Source: a virus
Virus record (IMG/VR): IMGVR_UViG_3300020190_004289
Span: 1 to 62,123 of that record
Reading direction: 5' to 3' (one strand)
DNA: 62,123 bases
Shown: one piece after another, positions 13,643 to 22,372 of the stretch
Position numbering within the stretch: position 1 is the stretch's first letter
Layout: every line of letters starts with the position of its first letter
The notes under the pieces: model-generated
Seen by the model: only the letters and a program-made list of their open reading frames with translations
Told to the model about the DNA's origin: nothing
Database searches by the model: none
Made by a program: the position numbers and the translations under genes

Positions 13643-15447
13643 TAAGTACTTACTCTTCCAATATAGTTGTCTAACGCGGATCCCCGATTGTTTGGTCGGG
13701 GATCTGCTTTTATGGGGATATAGTTATTAGTGCTTGTGTTAGTGACGTTATTAGAAACAATGGGTTGAGTACTTCCTTTGGAAGTAGAAATTTCATCCCT
13801 TAAAGATTGATTTTCTACAGACGTTTGTGCCACATCAGAAATAGATGTAGGCGCTGGTGAAACTGATGCTTGATTATAAACTGCCTCTCCCCTACTTCTT
13901 TGTTTTTCATCCATCTCTTTCATATATTTTTCTTCAACGGGCGTTAACGGCCCTACATCTTCCCCTCTTAAATGTTGGCGTACTTTAGCTCGTATTTTGC
14001 CTTCTTCAGAGTTAGGATCTACTTTATCATTATAAACAAACTTATTGTCTGCAGTACCGGTTGTGGAGGACTCAGCTGGGGTACTACCGGTCACAGCAGT
14101 TGTAGGTGTTGTAGTGGGTTTTGCAGAAGATCCAATTCGTGGCGCTTCACTGCTACTATCTAATGCTGCTTCAGTAACTGAAGACCCGGCTCCCTTAGCT
14201 GATACTGCTTCAGTAACTGAAGACCCGGCTCCCTCAAATCCCTTACCCTGATTATAAACTGCTTCACCACCGCTTCTATTTTTTTCATTCCACCGGTCGG
14301 CGTAAGCTTGTTCTAAAGGCGTTAATGGTCCTACATCTTCCCCTCTCATTGATTGACGTACTTTAGATCTTATTTTACCTTCTTCAGAGTCTTTACCTGC
14401 TGTATCGTTAAATTTAAACTTGCTTAGTTTTGCTTCAACTTCAGGAGATGCTTTTTTAGATGCCGAAGGGGTATCAGAAGCTGTACCAGCTGCAGCAGGA
14501 GCAGCAGACGCTGCAATTGCACCACCAATCTTTGTGGCTGGTGTAGGAGCAGTAGAAGCAGGTTGTGTAGCTGGTGCAGGAGCAGTAGAAGCAGGTTTAG
14601 GTGAAAGAAAAGTGCTCTGAAATAAGTCATCTTCTTTTGATAGACCAGAGCCTGCAGCTTCTTCTATTGATGCTGATCCAGACTGAAGCCTTTGATCCAT
14701 GTCTGCTTTCTTAACAGCAGCTTCATCTTTTGTTTCTGCTATTTGACTTTCTTTTTTAAATCCAAGGTACGCAAGACCTCCAACTAATCCAACAGCAGCA
14801 GCTCCAGCTGCTACACCTCCAACTGCCCCCATTCCTAGTTTTGAGCCAGTACTAGCAGCTTTACCTACTGTTGATGCTTTACCTGCTTTACCTATTTTTC
14901 CAGGAAGATCGGGTAGGGAAGGTGATCCACCACTACCAGAAGATTTATCTTCTGTAGTCTGATTTAATTTTTTAAGTTCTTTAAGTATTTCTTTTTGAGT
15001 CTCACTAGTCTCTTCAGCTGTTTTTAATTGATCTATTTCTACTTGCTTGGGTTGGTTTAAGGCATCCTTGGCCTCTAAAGTTTCTGCTGAACTCATAACT
15101 GGAGCAGCATCCGGCTTAGTGTAATAGTTTGATTTTACCGATTCCTTTACACCTTTACCAAAACTTTTAATACTACCAAAAAAAGATTTAAGTTCATCCT
15201 TTAAAGTAATTTCTTTTTCTTCTTCGTTAGGACTATCTCTCCCACCCCCTTCTTTTTTACTTCTATTGCTTTTACCCAAAGATTCATGAATTTTCTTTAA
15301 ATTTTCATTTATACTTTCTAAAAGCTTAGTTTGTTTTTCTCTAACCTCTTTTGCCTTAGATTCTTGATCCAAAGCATTAATGCTCTTTTTTGAGAGGTCA
15401 GATATTGCACTTTTAAATTCGTCGCTGCCTGGAGTAATTATAGCCAT
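13639..15447 (-). CDS. Candidate tape-measure/baseplate hub protein (gp29-like position)
   Basis: A 602-residue protein. The N-terminal 110 residues form a charged coiled coil; an Ala/Gly hydrophobic segment lies near 205-235; the middle is Ala/Pro/Ser/Thr-rich. Two imperfect repeats share GKIRxKVRQ, RGEDVGPLTP and GEAVYNQ. The C-terminus (NNYIPIKADPRPNNRGSALD) looks folded. Its length is close to T4 gp29 (590 aa), the tape-measure/hub protein, and it directly follows gp26 and its frameshift extension, the usual order of tail chaperones then tape measure. Sequence identity to gp29 is not visible by eye, so the role is inferred. It also carries the gene 32 terminator on the opposite strand. 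Confidence 0.5.
   Translation of the reverse strand: MAIITPGSDEFKSAISDLSKKSINALDQESKAKEVREKQTKLLESINENLKKIHESLGKSNRSKKEGGGRDSPNEEEKEITLKDELKSFFGSIKSFGKGVKESVKSNYYTKPDAAPVMSSAETLEAKDALNQPKQVEIDQLKTAEETSETQKEILKELKKLNQTTEDKSSGSGGSPSLPDLPGKIGKAGKASTVGKAASTGSKLGMGAVGGVAAGAAAVGLVGGLAYLGFKKESQIAETKDEAAVKKADMDQRLQSGSASIEEAAGSGLSKEDDLFQSTFLSPKPASTAPAPATQPASTAPTPATKIGGAIAASAAPAAAGTASDTPSASKKASPEVEAKLSKFKFNDTAGKDSEEGKIRSKVRQSMRGEDVGPLTPLEQAYADRWNEKNRSGGEAVYNQGKGFEGAGSSVTEAVSAKGAGSSVTEAALDSSSEAPRIGSSAKPTTTPTTAVTGSTPAESSTTGTADNKFVYNDKVDPNSEEGKIRAKVRQHLRGEDVGPLTPVEEKYMKEMDEKQRSRGEAVYNQASVSPAPTSISDVAQTSVENQSLRDEISTSKGSTQPIVSNNVTNTSTNNYIPIKADPRPNNRGSALDNYIGRVSTY
13676..13711 (+). terminator. Rho-independent terminator for gene 32, inside the opposing gene
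   Basis: GCGGATCCCCGA (13676-13687) pairs with TCGGGGATCTGC (13696-13707) around an 8-base loop, followed by TTTT on the plus strand. It lies about 35 bases beyond the gene 32 stop, within the last codons of the convergent gene, so one sequence serves as terminator and as coding DNA. Confidence 0.75.
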
Positions 15448-15606
15448 TTAAATATGCTTTGAGTTTTGTTTTAAAATTTTAAGTCTTTCGTTTTCGTTCT
15501 TTACAAAATCTACCAACATTGTAATATAAACTTCCCTTTCCCAAGGCATCATATTTTCTATTTCAGTTAATGAATATTTGTGATGTTGCATTAACGAAAA
15601 ATTCAT
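15448..15606 (-). CDS. Conserved small tail protein, probably made as the -1 frameshift extension of gp26
   Basis: From ATG 15606 it gives 52 residues with the conserved-looking core MQHHKYSLTEIENMMPWERE and VYITMLVDFVKNENER. The same frame is open upstream without a start to the end of gp26, where the added residues RLTLSQESLINYFSMNF read as natural protein. This supports synthesis by -1 frameshift from gp26 (231 + 66 residues); independent initiation at 15606 is also possible. Phage tail assembly chaperone pairs (lambda G/GT type) use this arrangement just before the tape-measure gene. Confidence 0.75.
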   Translation of the reverse strand: MNFSLMQHHKYSLTEIENMMPWEREVYITMLVDFVKNENERLKILKQNSKHI

Positions 15607-15641
15607 ACTAAAATAGTTAATTAAACTTTCCTGAGAAAGGG

Positions 15642-16340
15642 TTAGACGAAAAAATTTTGCAGTCCTTCTATTCGTGAAGTATTATGATGTCCACACTTAG
15701 GACAATCCGATTCTACTTCTTGTACTATTTTTGGAGACGTAATAAAAAACTGCTCTATTTTTTCAAACTGCTCCTTAGTTAAACTGTTTATAAAAATATC
15801 TAAATCTTCTTCAGACTGTTCATCTATATCCCAATACTGATCTTCTTGAAACACTCCTTTAACACACTTTTTAACCATTTTAAATACTTCTTCTGTGTTA
15901 TCTGATTCGTAAATTTTTACTACAGAATCAAACTTTGGATATCTCATATGTACACCAACACTATTATTAATCATAATTTTATTAGTGTGGTTATCTTTTT
16001 TTTCTACCTTTAAATTTTCAATATTAAAATTAGAATCGTAGTTCTCTTTACAGTTAGCACAAGTAATCACCACTTCAACTTTTTCACTAATAGACTTTGC
16101 TCTTAGTTGCATAAAAATGTATTCAACATCAAAGTGAGTAAGTTCTTTAGTATTTAACTTTTGAAACGTACACACATCTACTATTTCGTTTACAATCCTA
16201 ATTACTTCGTCTTCGCTTGCTTCAGCCATAGTAAGTAAAACTTTATGCTCTTTAACTAAAAATGGCCTAAATCTTACTGGCTTATCGGTTGAAGGTAAAA
16301 TTAATTCATAAGTTGGTACTTCAAGAATTGGTAAAGGCAT
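15642..16340 (-). CDS. 26: gp26-like baseplate hub subunit / tail assembly chaperone
   Basis: A 232-residue protein of the T4 baseplate hub gp26 family (208 aa in T4). The N-terminus PLPILEVPTYELILPSTDKP and the mid segment FDVEYIFMQLRAKS are typical. Two CxxC pairs (C94/C97 and C213/C216) suggest a zinc ribbon. The gene ends ...QNFFV-stop on a T TTT TTC slippery heptamer that gives access to the -1 frame. It lies 15 bases after the tube-like protein gene. Confidence 0.8.
   Translation of the reverse strand: MPLPILEVPTYELILPSTDKPVRFRPFLVKEHKVLLTMAEASEDEVIRIVNEIVDVCTFQKLNTKELTHFDVEYIFMQLRAKSISEKVEVVITCANCKENYDSNFNIENLKVEKKDNHTNKIMINNSVGVHMRYPKFDSVVKIYESDNTEEVFKMVKKCVKGVFQEDQYWDIDEQSEEDLDIFINSLTKEQFEKIEQFFITSPKIVQEVESDCPKCGHHNTSRIEGLQNFFV
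15648..15654 (-). promoter_or_regulatory. -1 programmed frameshift slippery site
   Basis: On the minus strand T TTT TTC is in the X XXY YYZ phase, covering the Phe230-Phe231 codons of gp26, one codon before its stop. Slippage by -1 continues for 66 codons to 15448. The slip therefore happens at the last possible position, as in known tail chaperone frameshifts. Confidence 0.75.
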
Positions 16341-16355
16341 AATATCTCCATAAAA

Positions 16356-17060
16356 TTAAGGCGACAGAGGAAAGTTACTTCCTTGATCTGCTCCAGTTCC
16401 ACCTGGGTTGTTATCTGAACTCCACGAAAAAGAGGCAAAGTTTCTCACGGGAGTGTTCGTAGAGAGGTTTGGTACAATAGAAGGAGAGACTAAAGGTATT
16501 CCTTTCTTGCGAGCAGATAAATCTGTTCTTCTCCACAAACGATATGCAAAAATAATATTTAATCTGTGTGTTTGGTTTTGAGAAGCTTGATTTAAATCCA
16601 TTAAGTTCATACTACGAGGAAAAGCTTCTAACAAATCTACTCCGTATGTTATTTGATCTCTTTCGTCTAACTGATTAATAGTTATTTCACTTCTATAGTC
16701 TTCTTGAAATCTAACTTCAAAGGAATCTCTATCTATAATAGTTTCCATCCAATCATCAAAAAATTTTTTTACTTTCATTTCTCTATCAACATGAAAAGTC
16801 ATGCTTATTCCGTCCCCACCATATTCAGATCCGATTGGTCTTTGCTCTGAAGGACCAGAAGCTATCTTCAAAGGTCTTACAGATAAATTTAAAGGGGGAA
16901 AGTTGGAAATTTCTGCAAATAAACTTACAAGTCTAGAATTTTCTGAGTTTACGCTTCCTCCAATTCTGGGAGGTTTAATTAAAACTTCAAATCTATTAGA
17001 TCTAGCTAAACCTCTAGACTTTACTTGAGCTTGAAAGTTGGCTAAACTGAATGTGGCCAT
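16356..17060 (-). CDS. Tail-tube-like protein, probably baseplate tube initiator gp54
   Basis: A 234-residue protein with the T4 gp19-type tube fold pattern: N-terminal SRGLARSNRFEVLI, a FAEISNFPP segment, GISMTFHVDREMKVKKFFDD and the Tyr/Leu-rich end of the barrel (VDLLEAFPRSMNLMDL). T4 gp54 (320 aa) and gp48 share this tube-like fold and start tube assembly; gp48 lies nearby at 18116. A main tube protein gp19 would usually be next to the sheath gene, which is not in this window, so gp54 is favoured. Shares one base with the upstream gene. Confidence 0.65.
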   Translation of the reverse strand: MATFSLANFQAQVKSRGLARSNRFEVLIKPPRIGGSVNSENSRLVSLFAEISNFPPLNLSVRPLKIASGPSEQRPIGSEYGGDGISMTFHVDREMKVKKFFDDWMETIIDRDSFEVRFQEDYRSEITINQLDERDQITYGVDLLEAFPRSMNLMDLNQASQNQTHRLNIIFAYRLWRRTDLSARKKGIPLVSPSIVPNLSTNTPVRNFASFSWSSDNNPGGTGADQGSNFPLSP

Positions 17061-17623
17061 TAGTATTTTTTCCTTATTTCTGTCCAGACGGTATTTTTGG
17101 ATGCACCTTCAAAACTTTCAACTGGTAATTGTGAAGCAATAATCCAATCTGGAAACGGTACTCTTAAAAACCTTGTTTGTATATTATCGTTAAGATATCT
17201 TCTTACACAAGCTCTAGCTGGTGCCAATTTTGAGGCACTTTCTAATATTCTCCACGAAAAGTTTAATTTTGTAGTTTCATCCATCTTTTCGTTGTTTGTA
17301 TAATCTGATAAAAAACCTAAAATTCTAAATCTTAAAAGGTAGGGTAGATAATGTAAGTTAAGTCCAACAAACCCACCACTAAACTTCCTAAAGGGTAATA
17401 CTAATGGAAACAAATCGTAAAAAGGAAGCTTATCCTTTAGCTTAGGATCATAACCAAACAAATACATTTCACCGGGAAAAATGTTATTTACCAACTTTCC
17501 CTCCCTCATAAGTTGGGTAGTTTGAATTCTACCTAACTTCCTTATTTGAGTTTGATACCATTGAGAAGATCTCTCAACATCTCCTGCCTGTGTTCTTAAG
17601 GTTGAAAAAACGTTATTAGCCAT
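17060..17623 (-). CDS. Conserved T4-like phage protein of unknown function
   Basis: A 187-residue protein lying between gp4 and the tube-like gene. Distinctive stretches are TQIRKLGRIQTTQLMREGKL, PGEMYLFGYDPKLKDKLPFY and GGFVGLNLHYLPYLLR. The pattern is recognisable in T4-like marine phages near head-completion and tail genes, without a function I can name. It could be a head-tail or DNA-end component. Start and stop overlap neighbours by one base. Confidence 0.6.
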   Translation of the reverse strand: MANNVFSTLRTQAGDVERSSQWYQTQIRKLGRIQTTQLMREGKLVNNIFPGEMYLFGYDPKLKDKLPFYDLFPLVLPFRKFSGGFVGLNLHYLPYLLRFRILGFLSDYTNNEKMDETTKLNFSWRILESASKLAPARACVRRYLNDNIQTRFLRVPFPDWIIASQLPVESFEGASKNTVWTEIRKKY

Positions 17624-18072
17624 TATTTTTTAATACCAAGATCTTTTTCCGTTAGTACTAGAAATTTCCAACCTCTGTCTTCGCAAAAAATATTTGCTGC
17701 CTTCCATTTTGATTGATTAACTCCATAAGTAAAAACTTCTTCAATAAATTTCTTAGTTTGTTTTTGTGGAATTAGAGGAGGCTTAGTAAATCTTTCTGGT
17801 TTAATTTCTATTAAATATTTTGTAATTAGTCCGTTTTTATCTAAAACCTTAATATAAAAATCTACAAAATAACGATGTATCTTATTATCTACTGGTGATT
17901 TATATGGAATAACCATAGTTTCTGACCCCCACTCTAATATGGAAGAGTTGAAATCACACCATTTCATAAATTTGAATTCCCAGGACGATCTATAGATTAC
18001 ATCAAACACATCACCTTTGTATTTTTTAGGGTTTTGTATTCTATACCGCCCTTTATAAGTTTCTTTGTACAT
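17623..18072 (-). CDS. 4: gp4 head completion protein (nuclease-like fold)
   Basis: A 149-residue homologue of T4 gp4 (150 aa), required to finish filled heads. It has a TnsA/PD-(D/E)XK-like core: YRSSWEFKFMKWCDFN, HRYFVDFYIKV and YLIEIKPERFTKPP, the latter with the E-x-K pair. It is the first gene of the leftward tail operon and is preceded by a minus-strand late promoter. Confidence 0.85.
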   Translation of the reverse strand: MYKETYKGRYRIQNPKKYKGDVFDVIYRSSWEFKFMKWCDFNSSILEWGSETMVIPYKSPVDNKIHRYFVDFYIKVLDKNGLITKYLIEIKPERFTKPPLIPQKQTKKFIEEVFTYGVNQSKWKAANIFCEDRGWKFLVLTEKDLGIKK

Positions 18073-18077
18073 TTCAC

Positions 18078-18085
18078 AATAAATA
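18078..18085 (+). promoter_or_regulatory. T4-type late promoter, rightward
   Basis: AATAAATA followed by TA, 30 bases before the gp48 ATG. It matches the recurrent NATAAATA element found before other structural units in the window. Confidence 0.65.
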
Positions 18086-18099
18086 TAAAGTCCTCAATT

Positions 18100-18107
18100 T
18101 ATTTATC
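18100..18107 (-). promoter_or_regulatory. T4-type late promoter, leftward
   Basis: GATAAATA on the minus strand, about 28 bases before the gp4 start. It faces away from a rightward late promoter at 18078-18085 within the same 43-base gap. Confidence 0.6.
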
Positions 18108-18115
18108 CAAAAAAA

Positions 18116-19243
18116 ATGCCAGTTTACTACGAAGATTTTGAAAGAACAATTGAAACTAATGTTGAAAAGTACAGAACTTCGCCATTTGATCCAAAACTCA
18201 ATGTTTTTCAATATCCCGAAGGATTAGGATCGACGGATAATTTTAAGCAATTTGTACTTTTTAATATAAACGTTAGAGGTAAATCTAAGTTTAATAGGGA
18301 TCAAAGACTCGAGGTGGTAATAAGAGAAGATTCTGCTCAACTTTCCGAAGATCAACTATCTCAAGCTGCCACCGCTACAGCTGCTTTAGCTGGTGCTGCT
18401 GCTGGTGCTGGAATAGCTAGTCTAGCATTAAACTTTGCCGGTAAATTAAACGAAAAAGAAAAAGCTACAGGTTCCAACTATAGGCCAGCTGGATCGGGTG
18501 GATTAAAAGATACTCTTATTAAAGGTTCAGGTGCTGCTGCTGGTGCATTGACTGGAGTAGCTTTGGCTAAATCGGAAATGCTTAAACCCGATACCACCTA
18601 TAGAATAAAAGATGCAATTGCGTTGTATATTAATGACCCTCCTTCTGTGAGATACAACGCTCAGTATAGCAATAAAGAATTAGGGACACTGGCTGGTATA
18701 GTAGGATCGATATCGAGTATTGATTCAATGGCATCTGCTTTGAAGGCAGGAGGGGAAGCTGGAGCAGCGATAGCTTTAAATTTTGCCAAAGTGCCTTCTG
18801 CGTTGGGCATTGGGTCTCCAGCTGAAATTTTAGGAGCTTCTGCTAAAGTTGCATTAAATCCATTCAAAGAAGTTTTATTTGAGTCTATTGATTTCAGATC
18901 ATTTTCATTTAAGTATAGATTTTTACCTAAAAGTGAATCAGAATCAAAGCATGTAAAATCTATAATTGATAAATTTAAATTCCACATGCATCCGGAACTG
19001 AGTACTAATAAACTATTTTTTATATATCCATCTGAGTTTCAAATTTCATATTTCTATAAAGATAAAAAGAATGAGTATTTACACAATTTTAAACCTTGCG
19101 TATTAGAATCTATGGATGTTACATATGGGGGAGATACTTACTCTAGTTTTTTAGATACCGGATATCCAACAGAAGTAAACTTATCTCTCACGTTTAGGGA
19201 AACTGAAATTCTTACGAAAGATCAAATTGACAAAGGCTTCTAA
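18116..19243 (+). CDS. 48: gp48 baseplate tail-tube cap protein
   Basis: A 375-residue homologue of T4 gp48 (364 aa), which caps the baseplate hub and nucleates the tube. The N-terminus (MPVYYEDF) leads to an Ala/Gly-rich insert (about residues 85-150); the C-terminal tube-like domain contains FRSFSFKYRFLPKSESESKH and FFIYPSEFQISYFYKD. It overlaps gp53 by one base. Confidence 0.85.
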   Translation: MPVYYEDFERTIETNVEKYRTSPFDPKLNVFQYPEGLGSTDNFKQFVLFNINVRGKSKFNRDQRLEVVIREDSAQLSEDQLSQAATATAALAGAAAGAGIASLALNFAGKLNEKEKATGSNYRPAGSGGLKDTLIKGSGAAAGALTGVALAKSEMLKPDTTYRIKDAIALYINDPPSVRYNAQYSNKELGTLAGIVGSISSIDSMASALKAGGEAGAAIALNFAKVPSALGIGSPAEILGASAKVALNPFKEVLFESIDFRSFSFKYRFLPKSESESKHVKSIIDKFKFHMHPELSTNKLFFIYPSEFQISYFYKDKKNEYLHNFKPCVLESMDVTYGGDTYSSFLDTGYPTEVNLSLTFRETEILTKDQIDKGF

Positions 19244-19944
19244 TGTATTTTACTAATTTACCTACCACTTACTTTACTTTAGATGATAGAACTTCTGTTC
19301 AAATTGTTACCAATATTTTAATGCGGACAATTTTTACAGATGAATTAAAAGATAATTTTTCTTTGTATGATGAGTATGATATCGTAGATGGAGAAACGCC
19401 TGAAATAACTGCATTTAAAATTTATGGTAATTCAGAACTACATTGGATAATTTTACACACTAATGATATTATTGACCCTAGATTTGATTGGGTACTATCT
19501 CAAACTCAACTTAAAACATATGTGGAATCTAAGTACGGAAATATCAACGCCGTGCATCATTATGTAAATAACCAAGGTCACACGGTTTCTGGAAATGTGG
19601 TGTTGAATGGATCTACTTTTACTACTTACCAGGTTGGAGATGTGGTTTATAATTTAGGAAATGCCGGTGAAGGGTACATCACATCTAAGCCAACTAACAC
19701 ACAAATTATTGTTACAGCCTCTAAAGGAGGCTTTCAAGCTACTAACGTAGTTACAAACAATTTAACTAGTTTTAGTAATGTCACTATCTCCAACGTTACT
19801 ATAGTGTCAGGTACTCCAGTTACAAATTTTAATTTTGAAGACGAGGCAAATGAATCAAAGCGAAGAATTAAAATTTTAAAACCACAGTATATACAAAAAG
19901 TTATAAACGATTTTCAATCAAAGATGTCTGATATAAATGTCTAA
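19243..19944 (+). CDS. 53: gp53 baseplate wedge protein
   Basis: A 233-residue homologue of T4 gp53 (196 aa), which joins wedges around the hub. The conserved motif PEITAFKIYGNSELHWIILH (LysM-like region) and DIIDPRFDWVLSQ are clear. The C-terminal extension after residue 110 is Thr/Asn/Val-rich and longer than in T4. Overlaps the next gene by 8 bases. Confidence 0.85.
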   Translation: MYFTNLPTTYFTLDDRTSVQIVTNILMRTIFTDELKDNFSLYDEYDIVDGETPEITAFKIYGNSELHWIILHTNDIIDPRFDWVLSQTQLKTYVESKYGNINAVHHYVNNQGHTVSGNVVLNGSTFTTYQVGDVVYNLGNAGEGYITSKPTNTQIIVTASKGGFQATNVVTNNLTSFSNVTISNVTIVSGTPVTNFNFEDEANESKRRIKILKPQYIQKVINDFQSKMSDINV

Positions 19945-21289
19945 TGCTGCAGGATTACAAAAAGCTGGTGCTGTTGAGATAACTGAGCTAAATCTAATTA
20001 GCAGTAAAAACACTGTATTTGATTTAAAAGAATTTTTAGTAGAATTCAATCTTTACGAGGATATTTTTTCCAACAACCTTTATGGCGATATACTACTTTC
20101 TGATAGTAGGAACCTAATTGACTTAGTACCAATTATTGGAGAAGAATATTTAAATGTGGAGTTTGTTACTCCATCGTTTAAAGAAGCAGGTCATTTTATT
20201 AAGAAAACATTTAGAGTATTTAAAGTAAGTAATAGAAAGATTGTTAGGGATAATAATACTCAATTGTTTGTTTTACATTTTGTTTCAATGGAATTGATTT
20301 ATGATATTCAATTGCCTTTATTTAAAAGTTTTAAAGGTAAGGGTCATCAAATAGTAAATGATTTGTACTTTGACTATCTTGCAGCAAGTAGAAATTTTTT
20401 AATTAATGAAAAAGGACTAAATTTAGAAACTCCCGCAACAACTTTAGTAACCATAAACGAAACAAGCAATGATATAAAGTTTGTATCTCCGGGTTGGACT
20501 CCTTTTAGATGCATAAACTGGATAGCTACTAAATCTATTCCTAGCAACGGAAAAGCTAATAACTTTTTATTTTTTGAAACTAACAGAGCTTTTTATTTTG
20601 GTTCTTTAGAAACCATTTACAAGGATGCAATAGAAAATAAAAATATATTGGGTGTTTATACTCTAGCTCCTAATAATATTAGAGAAAAAGGTGCTGTTGA
20701 TATAATGAGGGAATTAACTCTTGTTCAATCGGTTGAAATGATAGAATCGACAGATCATATAAAAAATTACACCAATGGATATCTAGCTAATAGATTAATT
20801 ACTCTAGATATATTAAATAAAAAATACGAGCAGTTTGATTATGATTACGTTAGCGATTATGCTAACCACTATCACACATCAGGGAAGGGCAATTTAGCTA
20901 AACCAAATTTTGATATTAATGGCCCTAGAAATCCTGCATCAAGTATTAGTTTTTATCCAATTAACTCAAAATTGTTTAATGATTTTAAAGGTAATGTTAG
21001 TGAGAAGATAAAAGATATTTACGGTAACAGAAAATCTAGTATGATTGGTACTACCAACATAAAATTAAATTTAGCTGTACCAGGAAGAACAGATATAGAG
21101 GCTGGAAGAATGATTTATTTTAAATTTCCTGCTCTTGGTCCAGCGTCTGAGGAAGATCTTAATATGGATAAAATAGATAAAGAGTATTCGGGATATTATT
21201 TAATTACAGCTATTCATCATAGAGTGACATTCCAAGAACATACAATGTCGATGGAAGTAATTAAAGATTCACTAAGGATTGAGGAATAA
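19937..21289 (+). CDS. gp27-like baseplate hub protein
   Basis: A 450-residue protein with the hub pattern of gp27: an N-terminal barrel with DLKEFLVEFNLYEDIFSNNL and YGDILLSDS, a middle region GHQIVNDLYFDYL and FVSPGWTPFRCINWIA, and a C-terminal barrel ending YYLITAIHHRVTFQEHTMSM. T4 gp27 (391 aa) forms the trimeric torus that holds gp5. It precedes the gp5-like genes directly, sharing one base, which supports the call. Confidence 0.8.
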   Translation: MSNAAGLQKAGAVEITELNLISSKNTVFDLKEFLVEFNLYEDIFSNNLYGDILLSDSRNLIDLVPIIGEEYLNVEFVTPSFKEAGHFIKKTFRVFKVSNRKIVRDNNTQLFVLHFVSMELIYDIQLPLFKSFKGKGHQIVNDLYFDYLAASRNFLINEKGLNLETPATTLVTINETSNDIKFVSPGWTPFRCINWIATKSIPSNGKANNFLFFETNRAFYFGSLETIYKDAIENKNILGVYTLAPNNIREKGAVDIMRELTLVQSVEMIESTDHIKNYTNGYLANRLITLDILNKKYEQFDYDYVSDYANHYHTSGKGNLAKPNFDINGPRNPASSISFYPINSKLFNDFKGNVSEKIKDIYGNRKSSMIGTTNIKLNLAVPGRTDIEAGRMIYFKFPALGPASEEDLNMDKIDKEYSGYYLITAIHHRVTFQEHTMSMEVIKDSLRIEE

Positions 21290-22371
21290 TGCAGAAGATA
21301 TTTAATAAGGATGGGTTTAATTGGTGGATTGGTGTAGTAGAAGATAGAATGGATCCGGAAAAGGCTGGTCGTGTAAGAATTAGAATTTATGGTTATCATA
21401 CCGACGATAAAGTACTACTTCCTACTGAAGACCTTCCTTGGGCAATCCCAATCATGCCCATCACTTCAGCTGCAACTTCCGGAATTGGAACCACTCCTTT
21501 AGGTTTAGTTACAGGATCATGGGTTATTGGATTTTTCCTAGACGGTGAAGATATGCAGCAGCCGGCAATATTTGGAACCATTGGTACTATGACAGCAGAT
21601 TTAATATTTAAACAAACGGAAGAGGTACCAGAAGTAGTTAACAAAAACGATGGTAAATTAAAGGATGAAAAGGGACAAACAGTTGTAGATAAAAACAATA
21701 ACCCCGTTCCTGCAGGAGTGCCTCCAGTTGCAGGTTGGGAATTGGGTCAAACATCTGAAAAGTATGAGTCTGCTGGAAAGGGTCCAGGTACTATTAATCC
21801 TTATAAAACATCCGAAGATAGAGGTGGAGCTTCGTATGGTACATATCAATTTGCTTCCTTCTTACCTGAAACTACTCCTTCTGGAAAAGCAAGACCTTCG
21901 AGTAAAAATTCTCCAGTACTTTCATTTTTAAAATCGTCTAAATTTAAAAATAAGTTTGAGGGACTAATTCCAGCAACAGCAGAATTTGATAGTATGTGGA
22001 AAAGTATATCTTCCCAATACCCAACTGAGTTTGATGATGATCAACACGATTATGTAAAGAAAACTTATTATGATGTTATGATAACTAACCTTCAAAGAAA
22101 AGGTTTAGATCTAACCAACTTTGGACCTTCAGTTCAAGATTTAGTTTGGAGCACCGCTGTACAATTTGGTCCAAGCAGAACAAGTATATTCTTAGACAGT
22201 TTATCTGGTAAGTCAGAACTTACGGATAAAGATATTGTAGAGATTGTATCTGAATACAAAATTGCCAATGCTCCAACATTCTTTAAAAGTAGTGGTCAAA
22301 ATATTATTGCTGGTGTTCAAACTAGATATAAAAACGAAAAATCTGATCTTAATAAATTAATAACGGTGTAA
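21289..22371 (+). CDS. gp5-like needle base: OB-fold plus lysozyme-like domain
   Basis: A 360-residue protein. Residues about 8-110 form the gp5/VgrG OB-fold (WWIGVVEDRMDPEKAGRVRI; GSWVIGFFLDGEDMQQPAIF). After a linker, residues about 150-340 look like a lysozyme/transglycosylase-type domain (KYESAGKGPGTINPY with a likely catalytic Glu, then GGASYGTYQFAS and WSTAVQFGPSR). In T4 these domains are fused to a beta-helix needle; here the needle is the next gene. Expected role: local peptidoglycan cutting at the tail tip during DNA entry. Confidence 0.8.
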   Translation: MQKIFNKDGFNWWIGVVEDRMDPEKAGRVRIRIYGYHTDDKVLLPTEDLPWAIPIMPITSAATSGIGTTPLGLVTGSWVIGFFLDGEDMQQPAIFGTIGTMTADLIFKQTEEVPEVVNKNDGKLKDEKGQTVVDKNNNPVPAGVPPVAGWELGQTSEKYESAGKGPGTINPYKTSEDRGGASYGTYQFASFLPETTPSGKARPSSKNSPVLSFLKSSKFKNKFEGLIPATAEFDSMWKSISSQYPTEFDDDQHDYVKKTYYDVMITNLQRKGLDLTNFGPSVQDLVWSTAVQFGPSRTSIFLDSLSGKSELTDKDIVEIVSEYKIANAPTFFKSSGQNIIAGVQTRYKNEKSDLNKLITV

Positions 22372-22372
22372 A

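Noticed and set aside
13972-14630. Ala/Ser/Leu-rich open frames on either strand over the tape-measure candidate
   Set aside because: They are shadows of the low-complexity Ala/Pro/Thr coding sequence on the minus strand.
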